The notes under the pieces: model-generated | What the model was told of the DNA's origin: nothing | Seen by the model: only the letters and a program-made list of their open reading frames with translations | Databases searched by the model: none | Program-made: the position numbers and the translations under genes | In this document: positions 17,857 through 27,141 of the stretch, in pieces | How the letters are laid out: every line of letters begins with the position of its first letter | How positions within the stretch are numbered: the stretch's first letter is position 1 | Assembly: GCA_965198725.1 (NCBI GenBank) | Contig: CBDAPX010000001.1 | Span: forward strand, 1,984,001-2,048,000 | Length of the DNA: 64,000 bases | Direction: 5' to 3' | Source: CBDAPX01 sp965198725 | Lineage (GTDB): Bacteria > Pseudomonadota > Alphaproteobacteria > Rhodobacterales > Rhodobacteraceae

Positions 17857-18635
17857 TCGATCTTTTTCATAGCCTCTATCGCCTCATGCGCGGTCAGGTC
17901 TGCCCGCATTGGCGTTACCGAGATATAACCGTCCAGATTGACCGCTGCATCCGTCCCCGGCGCGGTTTGAACATGCTGATTGCCACCCTTGATCCACAAG
18001 AACCGTTTGCCGCCCGGTGACAAATGCGGTTCAGCCATAAATCGGGTGTCTTTACGATAGCCTTGCGGCACGATACGCAGTCCCTTCACCTCTCTGCTGG
18101 GCACTGGGGGAAAGTTAATGTTGAAAAACAGACGGTAGTCTTTGTCTTTGACCGGTGTCACGTTCAGCACTTTACGGATCACATCGGCGCCGTGGTCTTT
18201 GGCTGCTTCAAAAGGGTCCGCTGCACTGGCATTCTTGGGGCCGTAGTATTGTGACAAGGCCATTGCCGGAATGCCCTGCAATGCCGCTTCCAAAGCAGCG
18301 CCCAAGGTGCCGGAATAGAGCGCATTTTCTGCAGAGTTGTTGCCCCGGTTAACACCAGACAAGACGAGGTCGGGCGGGGTATCTTTCATCACGTCATGTA
18401 AGGCTGCGATCACGCAGTCGGCCGGACTGCCCTCGGCGGCGAAACGCCGCTCTCCCATCTTCGCGACCAACATCGGGTGCGTATAACTGATGCAATGCGC
18501 AACACCGGACTGCTCAAACGCCGGTGCCACGGTCCAGATCTCGCCCTTTGGACCGGCAAAGTCCGCGGCGATGGCCGCAAGGGTCTGAATGCCAGGTGCA
18601 TTGATGCCGTCATCGTTGGTGATCAAAATACGCAT
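17853..18635 (-). CDS. surE: 5'/3'-nucleotidase SurE
   Basis: A 260-residue metal-dependent nucleotidase. It starts MRILITNDDGINAPGI, where the DD pair and later SGVNRGNN asparagine bind the divalent metal. It dephosphorylates nucleoside monophosphates and is linked to stationary-phase survival in other bacteria. It overlaps pcm by four bases and leads the surE-pcm-nlpD set. Confidence 0.95.
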   Translation of the reverse strand: MRILITNDDGINAPGIQTLAAIAADFAGPKGEIWTVAPAFEQSGVAHCISYTHPMLVAKMGERRFAAEGSPADCVIAALHDVMKDTPPDLVLSGVNRGNNSAENALYSGTLGAALEAALQGIPAMALSQYYGPKNASAADPFEAAKDHGADVIRKVLNVTPVKDKDYRLFFNINFPPVPSREVKGLRIVPQGYRKDTRFMAEPHLSPGGKRFLWIKGGNQHVQTAPGTDAAVNLDGYISVTPMRADLTAHEAIEAMKKIE

Positions 18636-18715
18636 GGCTGCCCCCGGTGCTTCTTTATGCGTTCTGCATAGGGCCTACCGACGCGTTCGGCAAGCACAGG
18701 TGGCGCTTAAGAGCT

Positions 18716-19363
18716 TCAGGCGTATCTGGCGATGAAACCGCAACTGGTTCGTGCGGGTGGGCCTTTCTGATGGCGTGCGATTTGAATGTCGGAAAAGCCC
18801 GTTTTTTCCAGAAAACTGAACACTTTGTCCGGGGCGTATGCCACATTGCCATACCGCCAGCGCAGCAGTGTTGTGCACCAATGGGGGCGTGACACCGTCA
18901 AAACGATCTGGCCACCGCGTTTCAGCCGGTTGCGTAACCAAACCAAAGACTCAATCGTGTCCACAGTATGCTCCAACGCATGCGCGCATAAAACGCGATC
19001 AAAGGCCTGATCCGGCAGTTCCGCACATCCAATCAGGCCGATCGTTGTTTGCACCGGGCCCGGCACGCACGCGCGTGCCTCATCCAGCATGGCGGGCGAT
19101 AGATCCAGCAAATGCAGCTTGGGAGTAAGTTTGTGCCGGTTTGTCAGTGCAATAGAAATTGCGCCCGTGCCCGATCCTGCATCCAAGATCGTTTCATTCG
19201 CTTGCATAGGAGCCATTTCAAACGCCCGATCAATCAGACGTTCATAGGCACACATATACCCAAGTTTTTCGATGCCTGACTGCCAACCAGCCGCTGCGTT
19301 GTCGTACATTTGGCGCAGAAAAAATGGCGTCGTTCTTTTCTTAGAATACGTAAAACTATTCAT
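18716..19363 (-). CDS. Class I SAM-dependent methyltransferase
   Basis: A 215-residue Methyltransf_11-like protein. The SAM loop LDAGSGTGAIS lies near residue 60, an acidic residue closing strand 2 is in LHLLDLSPAMLDEA, and motif IV is near CAHALEHT. The C-terminal part (FSFLEKTGFSDIQI) fits the usual lid strand. It resembles ubiquinone/phospholipid-type methyltransferases only in general terms and the substrate is not identifiable. It lies between surE and an SDR gene, all on the minus strand. Confidence 0.7.
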   Translation of the reverse strand: MNSFTYSKKRTTPFFLRQMYDNAAAGWQSGIEKLGYMCAYERLIDRAFEMAPMQANETILDAGSGTGAISIALTNRHKLTPKLHLLDLSPAMLDEARACVPGPVQTTIGLIGCAELPDQAFDRVLCAHALEHTVDTIESLVWLRNRLKRGGQIVLTVSRPHWCTTLLRWRYGNVAYAPDKVFSFLEKTGFSDIQIARHQKGPPARTSCGFIARYA

Positions 19364-19420
19364 CCAGGCCCTCCGACCGTCGTAGTCGAAAGGTAATGCG
19401 CTGCGTGACAGCCGTCAAAT

Positions 19421-20065
19421 TCAGCCCGGCAGAATCATGCTCAAAATCCGATGTGCTTCATCTTTCGGAGAATTTAGCGCGTCACGGTTCTCGCCAGGGT
19501 AGAAACGTGCCCGTTTTGCGGTCGCCATTGGCTGTGGTGCAACCACATGAACTTTGGGTCCAGTGCTTTTCGTTTCGGCCGCCCAACTACGGGCCAGCGC
19601 GATTTGGGCTGCCTTGGTTGCCCCATAGGCTCCAAGGAATTTCTGGTTTGTCACGGGGTCATCAAAAAAGACGGCTGTCCCCTCCGTTCCCAAAAGCGGT
19701 GAAATGTAGGGGATCAAGACAGAAGTAGCCGTTGCATTGATAGAAACCGACTTTGCCCAATCCTTGGCATCGACGAAATTCGCGGGCGTCAGCGGTGCGG
19801 TGTGAACAGCCGTGTGACACCAAAGATCCAGTTTTCCCCAACGATCATAAATGCCGCGGCACAGTGTAGCCATGGCCTCTGGAACAGTGATGTCCATCGG
19901 GGCCAAGGTTGCGCTTCCGCCTTTAGCCTGAATTCGATCATCCAGCTCTTCCAGAGCGCCTGTAGTCCGGGCCACGGCGATGACATGGTATTCGGGGGCC
20001 AGCGCCTCAGCCAGCGCGGCGCCGAGGCCGCGGGATGCGCCGGTAATCAGGGCAAGTTTGGTCAT
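19421..20065 (-). CDS. Short-chain dehydrogenase/reductase
   Basis: A 214-residue SDR. The start is the ATG giving MTKLALITGASRGLGAAL, which places the cofactor glycine motif at the normal N-terminus. YGATKAAQ supplies the catalytic Tyr and Lys. The usual NNAG is replaced by CHTAVH, which is unusual but does not remove a catalytic residue. Length is a little short for the family. The substrate is unknown. The small downstream gene set suggests no clear pathway. Confidence 0.75.
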   Translation of the reverse strand: MTKLALITGASRGLGAALAEALAPEYHVIAVARTTGALEELDDRIQAKGGSATLAPMDITVPEAMATLCRGIYDRWGKLDLWCHTAVHTAPLTPANFVDAKDWAKSVSINATATSVLIPYISPLLGTEGTAVFFDDPVTNQKFLGAYGATKAAQIALARSWAAETKSTGPKVHVVAPQPMATAKRARFYPGENRDALNSPKDEAHRILSMILPG

Positions 20066-20114
20066 GGCGCGCGGTTTGGCGTGGTTTGCAAGCGTGGTCA
20101 AGCCCGTCTGGGTG

Positions 20115-20369
20115 TCATTCCAGCGGCAGGCGCTGCAACTCTCCATTTTTCTGAACGACAATCCCGTTCTTGTCGATTGCGCGTACCACACGACCGTTCA
20201 AGCGTTTGCCCGGTGTAATCTTTTGCACGCGACCGCTGGGCATCCGGACCAACGCTGTCAATGCGCTGTCATGACCAAAAACGCCAAGTACCAGCGTTTG
20301 ATCTGTCCGCACAACATCCTTTTGGGTCGCCTGAGCGGCGACATAACTGCTCGTTTCCGAAGTGGTCAT
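20115..20369 (-). CDS. Small protein with GspC/PilP-like beta domain
   Basis: An 84-residue protein, with an AGAGGA-like ribosome site before its ATG. The block ALVRMPSGRVQKITPGKRLNGRVV followed by NGIVVQKNGE resembles the homology region of GspC and the pilus protein PilP, a small beta fold. There is no signal peptide or membrane helix, so it is not a secretion component as such. It sits between purF and the SDR gene. Function unknown; resemblance is by eye only. Confidence 0.55.
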   Translation of the reverse strand: MTTSETSSYVAAQATQKDVVRTDQTLVLGVFGHDSALTALVRMPSGRVQKITPGKRLNGRVVRAIDKNGIVVQKNGELQRLPLE

Positions 20370-20431
20370 AGGATCCTCTTTTGCTGACGGCTGAGCCCGC
20401 AGCAGGGATTTTGAGTGAGTGGAGGCGGCGA

Positions 20432-20451
20432 CCTATCACCGAGCCGATAGG
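20432..20451 (-). other. Short hairpin downstream of purF
   Basis: The arms CCTATC and GATAGG pair perfectly around an 8-base loop, in the 176-base gap after purF. There is no T-run on either strand, so it is not a clear terminator. Confidence 0.3.
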
Positions 20452-20545
20452 GGGCAACCGGCGACGCTACGGTAAGCCGGATGGACAGGCGGACCATCGC
20501 CGCCATGCAGCGACGGATCGCCGAGCCCTTTCAGATGCGAAAAGT

Positions 20546-22021
20546 TTATTCCGCCGCGGTTTTCAGCTCGAAGCCTTTTTCGATCATGTCGACGGGCTTC
20601 ACAGGGTATTCACCGGAAAAGCACGCATCGCAATATTGCGGACAGTCGGCATCGCGCCCCTGTGCCTCACCAACCGCGCGGTAAAGGCCATCCAAAGAGA
20701 TGAATTTCAAGCTGTCGACGGCGAGGTGATCACGCATCTCTTCTTCGCTCATCGTCGCGGCAAGCAGTTTTTCCCGCTGAGGTGTGTCCACACCGTAAAA
20801 ACACGGCCACGCGGTGGGCGGGCTGGCGATGCGGAAATGCACTTCCTTCGCGCCCGCATCGAGGATCATTTCCTTGATCTTGCGGCTTGTAGTGCCGCGC
20901 ATAACCGAGTCATCCACCAGAATGACCCGTTTGTCCTTGATCAAGGCGCGGTTCACGTTGAGCTTCAGCCGGACACCCATGTTCCGAATTTGCTCTGTCG
21001 GCTCAATAAAGGTGCGCCCCATATATTGGTTACGAATGATCCCCATTGCGTAGGGGATGCCGGACTCGAGCGAGTATCCAATCGCCGCAGGTGTACCGCT
21101 GTCCGGCACCGGACAGACCAGATCCGCCTCGACCGGGCTTTCCTTGGCCAGTTTGCGGCCGATGTTTTCGCGGGTTTCATAAACACTGCGACCGCCAAGG
21201 ATGCTGTCGGGCCGCGAAAAATAGACATGCTCAAAGATGCAGAAGCGTGACGGCTGCGGGCGGAACGGGAAATGCGCCTCTACGCCTTTTTCGGCAGTGA
21301 TGACGACCATTTCGCCGGGACGTACCTCGCGCACAAATTCTGCGCCGATGATATCGAGCGCGCAGGTTTCCGAACTCAGGCACCAGCCGTCGCCGACCTT
21401 GCCCAAAACCAATGGGCGGACGCCCAGCGGATCGCGCACACCGATCAGTTTGGTGCGGGTCATGGCCACAACGGAAAAGGCGCCTTCGACCCGGCGCAAC
21501 GCGTCCTCCATCCGTTCAGGGATATTGCGTTGCAGGGACCGCGCCATCAGGTGGATGATGCATTCGCTATCTGACGAGCTTTGGAAAATAGAGCCGCGCT
21601 CAATCAACTCGCGGCGCAGGGCATCTGCGTTGGTGATGTTGCCGTTATGGGCAATCGCCGCGCCGCCCATGGAAAACTCGCCAAAGAACGGCTGCACGTC
21701 GCGGATAGCGGTTTGTCCTTTAGAGCCGGCCGTAGAATAGCGGACATGCCCGATCGACAAGGCGCCGGGCAGGGTCTGCATCAGCGATTGTTCGGTAAAG
21801 TTGTCGCGGACATATCCGAAGCGGCGCGCGCTGTTGAACCCGTGTTCGGGATCATGCGACACGATCCCGCCGGCTTCTTGCCCCCGATGTTGCAGGGCGT
21901 GCAGGCCAAGGGCCACGAAATTCGCGGCGTCTTTGACACCGACGACCCCGAATATCCCACATTCCTCGCGCAGTTTATCGTCATCAAAAGGGTGGGCAGG
22001 GGGCATATTAAGCGTGGACAA
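20546..22021 (-). CDS. purF: Amidophosphoribosyltransferase
   Basis: A 491-residue enzyme that makes 5-phosphoribosylamine from PRPP and glutamine, the first committed step of purine synthesis. The catalytic cysteine is Cys21 in EECGIFGVVG, so a 20-residue propeptide must be removed, as in the Bacillus-type enzyme. The PRPP-binding motif is in VILVDDSVMRGTTS (about 350). Further cysteines near the end (DCPQYCDACFSGEY) fit the Fe-S type. A start five codons later (Met6) is possible. Confidence 0.95.
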   Translation of the reverse strand: MSTLNMPPAHPFDDDKLREECGIFGVVGVKDAANFVALGLHALQHRGQEAGGIVSHDPEHGFNSARRFGYVRDNFTEQSLMQTLPGALSIGHVRYSTAGSKGQTAIRDVQPFFGEFSMGGAAIAHNGNITNADALRRELIERGSIFQSSSDSECIIHLMARSLQRNIPERMEDALRRVEGAFSVVAMTRTKLIGVRDPLGVRPLVLGKVGDGWCLSSETCALDIIGAEFVREVRPGEMVVITAEKGVEAHFPFRPQPSRFCIFEHVYFSRPDSILGGRSVYETRENIGRKLAKESPVEADLVCPVPDSGTPAAIGYSLESGIPYAMGIIRNQYMGRTFIEPTEQIRNMGVRLKLNVNRALIKDKRVILVDDSVMRGTTSRKIKEMILDAGAKEVHFRIASPPTAWPCFYGVDTPQREKLLAATMSEEEMRDHLAVDSLKFISLDGLYRAVGEAQGRDADCPQYCDACFSGEYPVKPVDMIEKGFELKTAAE

Positions 22022-22142
22022 GGCTGGCAGCTCCGAATCCGTTGGCGGCTTTCGCTGTACACATAGGGGTTCAGAGGCAGTCTGTCACGAAAGGATCACA
22101 ATTCCCGAACGTCGCAGAATTTTTCGGTGCAGATTCATGACA

Positions 22143-22167
22143 AAACCGACCTCAAAGAGGCCGGTTT
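22143..22167 (-). terminator. Probable terminator after cvpA
   Basis: An 11-base stem (AAACCGACCTC/GAGGCCGGTTT, one mismatch) with an AAA loop, followed on the minus strand by a short T4. It lies 34 bases past the cvpA stop. Confidence 0.55.
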
Positions 22168-22200
22168 GACATTTAATTCCGCAAAGGACGGAGGGGCGCC

Positions 22201-22755
22201 TTAGCGCGCGCAGACCCCAACCAATTCTTCGTATTGCTGCGTGATCCAACCCAGTGCCTGATCCGGGCTTTGCTCATCGAACTGGCCTGTCAGTTGCTGG
22301 AAGACAACGGCAGAGCGGCTTTCGTCAACGATGGTGAACGTTTGGCCTGTAACCACGATGTCATAGACAAAGAAGGCGATGGCGACCAACAGGATGCCGC
22401 GCGCCACGCCAAAGAGGAACCCAAGCCCCTGATCGACCCCGCCAAGCGCAGAGCGTTGCACGAGCGAGGAAAAGAGCGGTGTGAAGAAAGATACAATGAT
22501 CAGCGCCAGGGCAAACACCGCGGCAAAGGCCGTAATGATGCTCAATTCACAGCTGTCTCCGATGAAATCACCGATCACCGGGGCTTCTTTGACCAAGGGT
22601 TCGACCTGCGGAGCAAAGATGAAGGCCAGAACGGCTGCAGCCACCCAGCCGGCAATGGCCATTACTTCGCGGACCAAGCCACGGGAATAGGCCAAAAGCG
22701 CCGACACCACAATGACCACGGCCACAACACCGTCAACTATGGCAAAACCTTCCAT
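22201..22755 (-). CDS. cvpA: CvpA family membrane protein
   Basis: A 184-residue inner-membrane protein with four expected helices, starting with VDGVVAVVIVVSALLAYSRGLVREVMAI, the characteristic first helix and SRGLVRE motif. The family is named after colicin V production in E. coli and is also linked to envelope stress and biofilm. It lies between radA and purF, the same order as in many Alphaproteobacteria. A terminator follows. Confidence 0.85.
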   Translation of the reverse strand: MEGFAIVDGVVAVVIVVSALLAYSRGLVREVMAIAGWVAAAVLAFIFAPQVEPLVKEAPVIGDFIGDSCELSIITAFAAVFALALIIVSFFTPLFSSLVQRSALGGVDQGLGFLFGVARGILLVAIAFFVYDIVVTGQTFTIVDESRSAVVFQQLTGQFDEQSPDQALGWITQQYEELVGVCAR

Positions 22756-22785
22756 ATTCCTCGCCTGCTGCCTTTCTGCGCGACC

Positions 22786-24150
22786 TTATCCTGCTCCGAA
22801 TACGTCGCCAACAAAACCTGTCAGATCCTTGGGGCTGGTCAATGCCATGCCCTCGGTGCCTTGGGTTTTGCCGCTGACAGGAGCGATTGCAGAGGTGAAA
22901 CCAAGTTTTTGCGCTTCTTTCAACCTGTTTTCGGTCTGGCTGGCGGGGCGTAGCGCGCCCGATAGGCTGATTTCCCCGAAAATCACGGTATCCTGTGGCA
23001 CAGCTGCATCTTCGCGCGCGCTCAGCAAAGCTGCGGCGACGGCCAAATCGGCTGCGGGTTCGCTGATTTTCAGACCCCCGGCGACGTTGAGATAGACATC
23101 CAGCCCGGTAAAGGGAATCCCGACGCGCGCCTCTAACACGGCTAGGATCATGGCCAGGCGTCCGCCATCCCATCCCACAACGGTCCGGCGGGGTTGGGAA
23201 TGCGGCGACGGGGCCACCAGTGCCTGCAACTCGACCAGCACGGGCCGCGTGCCTTCGATCCCCGCAAAGACGACGGACCCGGGGCTCGGCGTTCCGCGTT
23301 CTGACAGAAACAGGGCAGAGGGGTTGGTGACCTGTTGCAACCCGCGACCGGTCATCTCAAAGACGCCAATCTCATCAGCCGGACCAAAACGGTTTTTCAC
23401 CGCGCGCAGAATACGGAACTGATGCCCGCGTTCGCCTTCGAAATAGAGGACGGTGTCGACCATATGTTCGACGACACGGGGGCCGGCGATCTGGCCTTCC
23501 TTTGTCACATGACCGACCATGACCACCGAAATCCCGCGCTTTTTGGCAAAGCTGGTCAATTCATGCGCTGCGGCCCGCACCTGGCTGACGCTGCCCGGGG
23601 CGCTGTCGACATTGTCCGCCCACATGGTCTGAATGGAATCGATGATGGCCAGACCGGGTTTCTGTGTCTCCAGCGTGGTCAGAATATCCCGAAGGTTGGT
23701 TTCCGCGCCCAAGAGCACCGGCGCCTCGGCCAGACCAAGCCGCTGGGCGCGCATGCGCACCTGCGCGCTGGCCTCTTCGCCCGAGATATAGACCGTCGAA
23801 AGCCCGGATTGGGCGAACCGTGCGGCCGCCTGCAGCAACAATGTCGATTTGCCGATCCCTGGATCGCCGCCCACCAGAATGGCCGATGCCGGGACAAGCC
23901 CGCCCCCCAAGACACGGTCCAGTTCCGTGATGCCGGATACGGTGCGGGGCGGCGGGGTTTCCGTCGCCGACAGGTCGGTCAGGGCAACCGCACTGCCACG
24001 CTGCGCGCCCAGAGATTTCTTTGCCGGGCCAGCTGACAGCCCTGCGTCTTCGACGATTGTATTCCACTCGCCACAGCTTTCGCAGCGACCGGACCATTTG
24101 GAAAAGCTTGCGCCGCAGGCCGAGCAGGAGAAGGTCTTGGATTTTGCCAT
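22786..24150 (-). CDS. radA: DNA repair protein RadA (Sms)
   Basis: A 454-residue RecA-related helicase that drives branch migration in recombination. It starts MAKSKTFSCSACG; the four-cysteine zinc finger is CSAC ... CESC at about 8-28. The Walker A is GGDPGIGKS (about 95), the RadA-specific KNRFG motif is near 255, and a Lon-protease-like C-terminal domain follows (LNVAGGLKISEPAADLA). The ATG with the zinc finger at the N-terminus was chosen over one seven codons upstream. Confidence 0.95.
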   Translation of the reverse strand: MAKSKTFSCSACGASFSKWSGRCESCGEWNTIVEDAGLSAGPAKKSLGAQRGSAVALTDLSATETPPPRTVSGITELDRVLGGGLVPASAILVGGDPGIGKSTLLLQAAARFAQSGLSTVYISGEEASAQVRMRAQRLGLAEAPVLLGAETNLRDILTTLETQKPGLAIIDSIQTMWADNVDSAPGSVSQVRAAAHELTSFAKKRGISVVMVGHVTKEGQIAGPRVVEHMVDTVLYFEGERGHQFRILRAVKNRFGPADEIGVFEMTGRGLQQVTNPSALFLSERGTPSPGSVVFAGIEGTRPVLVELQALVAPSPHSQPRRTVVGWDGGRLAMILAVLEARVGIPFTGLDVYLNVAGGLKISEPAADLAVAAALLSAREDAAVPQDTVIFGEISLSGALRPASQTENRLKEAQKLGFTSAIAPVSGKTQGTEGMALTSPKDLTGFVGDVFGAG

Positions 24151-24192
24151 ACCCGCGTGATGCCCTAGCACGGGCGCGGCGTCAAACCGTGC

Positions 24193-24951
24193 TTATTCGG
24201 CCGCGTGTTTTGCCAACCCAATCGCTTGCACATTGCTGGACGCCGGCCGTGGCGACAGCTCTGGAAACACTTCTGCAAGTTCGGCGCGCATCTGGTCCAG
24301 TTGAGACCGAACAATGCTCTCATCCACGTCGACACGCTGATGCCATTGCTTAATCTCTGCAAGCGTCGCCTTGACCTCATGCAGCTTGGTCTGAAAACGG
24401 TCCACTTCCTCTTGGCGCTGGCGCAGAAACGCGCGGGCCCGGTCAACTTTGTCGTCCGAATAGGTCTCGGCCAGTTCCTGACTGACCTGGCTCATCTGGG
24501 CGGCGATTTCCAGGATCGCCGGTTCAAGCTCTTCCAACACGGGATGTTCGCGCATGTATTTGAGCCGCTCTTTCACCTCATCGAATTCCGATGACATGGT
24601 GAACATGCCGGCCCGATCCGCCGCATGCGCAGCGTGATAGGCGTGAACCACGTCCCGCATCGACAGCTCAAATTTCCGGTGAGAATTTTCCAACGCCATC
24701 ATCCGCATATTGGCCGGCAGATAGAAAAGCAGCATGAGCGCCAAGCACGTCACGGTGACTTGTGCGGCTTTGCCGGCATTGGGCACCAATTCCCCGTCAA
24801 AGTAGAGGGGCAATTCCATCCACGGGAAAATCCCGGCAAAAGCCCCCATGGTGAACGTAAGGCAGGCCAGCGCGGCCACAGTTACCAAGAACACGCTGAA
24901 CCGTTGCAGGCCGACAGAAATGGCTATCATAGAGCGTTGAAAATCCGTCAT
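24193..24951 (-). CDS. Membrane protein with long coiled-coil tail
   Basis: A 252-residue protein with two predicted membrane helices (about 18-42 and 66-82). The rest, about 85-240, is charged and helical with heptad-like spacing (for example VDRARAFLRQRQEEVDRF), so a cytoplasmic coiled coil is likely. I do not recognise a domain. The gene keeps its place between radA and the PqiA-like/Mla genes, which suggests a conserved role, perhaps at the envelope. An A/T-rich inverted repeat lies upstream. Confidence 0.65.
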   Translation of the reverse strand: MTDFQRSMIAISVGLQRFSVFLVTVAALACLTFTMGAFAGIFPWMELPLYFDGELVPNAGKAAQVTVTCLALMLLFYLPANMRMMALENSHRKFELSMRDVVHAYHAAHAADRAGMFTMSSEFDEVKERLKYMREHPVLEELEPAILEIAAQMSQVSQELAETYSDDKVDRARAFLRQRQEEVDRFQTKLHEVKATLAEIKQWHQRVDVDESIVRSQLDQMRAELAEVFPELSPRPASSNVQAIGLAKHAAE

Positions 24952-25014
24952 TTTATGTCCGTTCGGCTAAAACACAGTTTATCTTTCGCAGCGACAGGTC
25001 GCCAGTAACCGCCC

Positions 25015-25032
25015 AAATTGGTTTGCCAATTT
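25015..25032. other. A/T-rich inverted repeat
   Basis: AAATTGG and CCAATTT form a perfect 7-base stem with a 4-base loop, about 65 bases upstream of the coiled-coil membrane gene. T-rich sequence follows on the plus strand. It could be an operator or a terminator acting on plus-strand transcripts. Confidence 0.35.
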
Positions 25033-25118
25033 TGTTCAATTTTTTCTCAAAACACCCGGATGCGAATCATGTCCACAACCATGCTACTCGTCCCTAACGC
25101 CCTCAAAAGAGGGGAAAT

Positions 25119-25571
25119 TCACTCGTCTTCCATCCAAAAGCCAACGAGCAGCGACACCAAAATACATCCTGAGAACAAGTAGAGTCCCCAAGCAACCTGT
25201 ATCGTACCCACGCCAATACCGTTCGAAATTGAAATATATAACGCGATGAGAAAGATATCTGCGGTAGATATTCGACCAAGCAGATACAACAAACGATTGC
25301 CGTTTTTAGGCAACAGGTCCCACTGAAGCCCGATCAGCCAGATCGTTTTGGCCAATGGCGCGATTAGTGCGAAAATCGCAACAAAGATCGCCAAAAAAAT
25401 GTCTGTATCCAAAAGCGAAACAATCCCGGTGATCACAGAGATCTCTTCCAATCCAAACAAAGGCAACAAACCCGCTCGCATCAAAGGGGCAAACCACGAA
25501 ATCGGGTAAAGCGCCAAAAGAGACAGCGTGATGAGCCGAAGAGGCCAAGATGTCAGTTTTGCGTTCACCAT
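25119..25571 (-). CDS. PqiA-domain membrane protein
   Basis: A 150-residue inner-membrane protein with four hydrophobic segments, matching a single PqiA (paraquat-inducible protein A) domain without the cysteine-rich ends of long PqiA. PqiA proteins act with MCE proteins in lipid transport between membranes. Directly upstream on the same strand are mlaF and mlaE, which supports the same process. I chose the ATG at 25571; a TTG three codons earlier is an alternative. Confidence 0.7.
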   Translation of the reverse strand: MVNAKLTSWPLRLITLSLLALYPISWFAPLMRAGLLPLFGLEEISVITGIVSLLDTDIFLAIFVAIFALIAPLAKTIWLIGLQWDLLPKNGNRLLYLLGRISTADIFLIALYISISNGIGVGTIQVAWGLYLFSGCILVSLLVGFWMEDE

Positions 25572-25615
25572 GACGTCCAAGCCTATGGCAGGCGAGGAAA
25601 AAATCCAACGGGGCT

Positions 25616-26362
25616 TTAGCGGACGGCCTCAATCGGCCCATCTGCGCGGCCGCGAATGAACTGATCGACATATGGGTCGCCGGCGCTGTCCATATCGGCA
25701 ACCGGCCCGGTCCATTGGATCACGCCGTTATGCAACATCGCGACGTTGTCGGCGATGGCCCGCACAGATGACATATCGTGGGTGATGGTCATGGCCGTGG
25801 CCCCCATCTCGACCACGATTTCGCGGATCAAATCGTTGATCACACCGGACATGATCGGATCCAGACCTGTGGTCGGCTCATCAAAAAAGATGATCTCTGG
25901 TTCCGCGGCAATGGCGCGGGCCAGCCCCACACGTTTTTGCATTCCACCAGATAATTCCGCCGGAAAGCGGTCGGCCACATCTGCCTTTAGTCCCACGCGG
26001 CGCAGTTTTTCGATGGCAATCGCGCGGGCTTCGTCCGTTGGTTTTTTCAACGACCCACGCAGCAGTCGGAACGCGACATTTTGCCAAACTGGCAGGGAGT
26101 CAAAAAGGGCGGCCCCCTGAAAAAGCATACCAAAACGTGCTAGAAATGCGTCGCGATCCCCTTGGCCCGCTGGCTTGCCGTCCACAAGGATGGTGCCGCT
26201 GTCGGGCGTGATCAGGCCAAGGATGCATTTCAGCGCAACGGATTTGCCCGTGCCGGACCCGCCGATGATCACCATGGAACTGCTTTGTGGGATCTCAAGC
26301 GTCAAACCGCGCAGAACCGCATTTCTGCCAAAGGTTTTATGAACGTTGTCCAACCGGATCAT
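25616..26362 (-). CDS. mlaF: Phospholipid transport ATP-binding protein MlaF
   Basis: A 248-residue ABC ATPase: Walker A GGSGTGKS, signature LSGGMQKR, Walker B IIFFDEPTTGLDP, and the MlaF-type ITHDMSSV switch histidine. With MlaE it powers movement of phospholipids between inner and outer membranes. The start overlaps the mlaE stop by four bases, so the start giving MIRLDNVHKTFG was chosen over an upstream frame that overlaps mlaE further. No MCE-domain mlaD is in the window. Confidence 0.9.
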   Translation of the reverse strand: MIRLDNVHKTFGRNAVLRGLTLEIPQSSSMVIIGGSGTGKSVALKCILGLITPDSGTILVDGKPAGQGDRDAFLARFGMLFQGAALFDSLPVWQNVAFRLLRGSLKKPTDEARAIAIEKLRRVGLKADVADRFPAELSGGMQKRVGLARAIAAEPEIIFFDEPTTGLDPIMSGVINDLIREIVVEMGATAMTITHDMSSVRAIADNVAMLHNGVIQWTGPVADMDSAGDPYVDQFIRGRADGPIEAVR

Positions 26363-27141
26363 ATCGAGAAAAAGACCCCCGTTAGAACAAAGTTCGCTGC
26401 GAGGATCAAAACCGCCGCCGCCTCGACACTGGCCTTTGTTGCGCGGCCTACACCTTGCGCGCCGCGACCCGAATTCATGCCATAGTAGCACCCCATAATC
26501 GCAGCGATCAGCCCGAACGCCGCGCCTTTTGCAAGGCTGGATATGATGTCGCGCAATTCAAGGAAATCGACCGTGTTCTGTAGATAAGCGGCGGCGTTAA
26601 AGCCCAGCGACTGCACCGCCACCAGATATCCGCCGGCAATCCCGATGATGTCGCCGATGCCGACCAACAGAGGCACGCAGATCAGCGCGGCGAGAACACG
26701 CGGGGCGGTCAGGTATTTCATGGGATGCGTGGACAGGGTGACCAGCGCGTCGATCTGCTCTGTCACTTTCATCGTCGCAATTTCGGCGGCGATGGACGAG
26801 GTCACGCGGGCCGCAATCATCAAGCCGACCAAAACTGGGCCCAATTCTCGCACCATCCCAATGGCCACGATCTGTGGCACCACGGCTTCGGCGTTGAACC
26901 GGGCACCGCCCGCATAGATTTGCAAGGCCAATGCTCCGCCGGTAAAAATCGCCGTCAGGCCCACAACCGGCAAGGACAACCATCCGATGTTTAAAAGCGC
27001 GTTTGCAAACTCACGCGGGTAAAAGGGGGGGCGGACGATGTGGCTGATGGCGTCAAACGCAAAGATCGACATGCGGCCTACGGCCGCGACAAACCCCAGA
27101 ACCGCGCGTCCCAGGGCAGCGAGCCAAAGGATTGGGTTCAT
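26359..27141 (-). CDS. mlaE: Phospholipid transport permease MlaE
   Basis: A 260-residue inner-membrane permease of the MlaE/YrbE family. Characteristic stretches are GLTAIFTGGALALQIYAGG and the helix MVRELGPVLVGLMIAARVTSS (the conserved RELGPVL block). It overlaps alr upstream and mlaF downstream by four bases each, so alr-mlaE-mlaF are translationally linked. Confidence 0.92.
   Translation of the reverse strand: MNPILWLAALGRAVLGFVAAVGRMSIFAFDAISHIVRPPFYPREFANALLNIGWLSLPVVGLTAIFTGGALALQIYAGGARFNAEAVVPQIVAIGMVRELGPVLVGLMIAARVTSSIAAEIATMKVTEQIDALVTLSTHPMKYLTAPRVLAALICVPLLVGIGDIIGIAGGYLVAVQSLGFNAAAYLQNTVDFLELRDIISSLAKGAAFGLIAAIMGCYYGMNSGRGAQGVGRATKASVEAAAVLILAANFVLTGVFFSI

Noticed and set aside
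22234..22953. 239-residue frame antisense to cvpA and the radA end
   Set aside because: Spans two real genes on the other strand with no support of its own.
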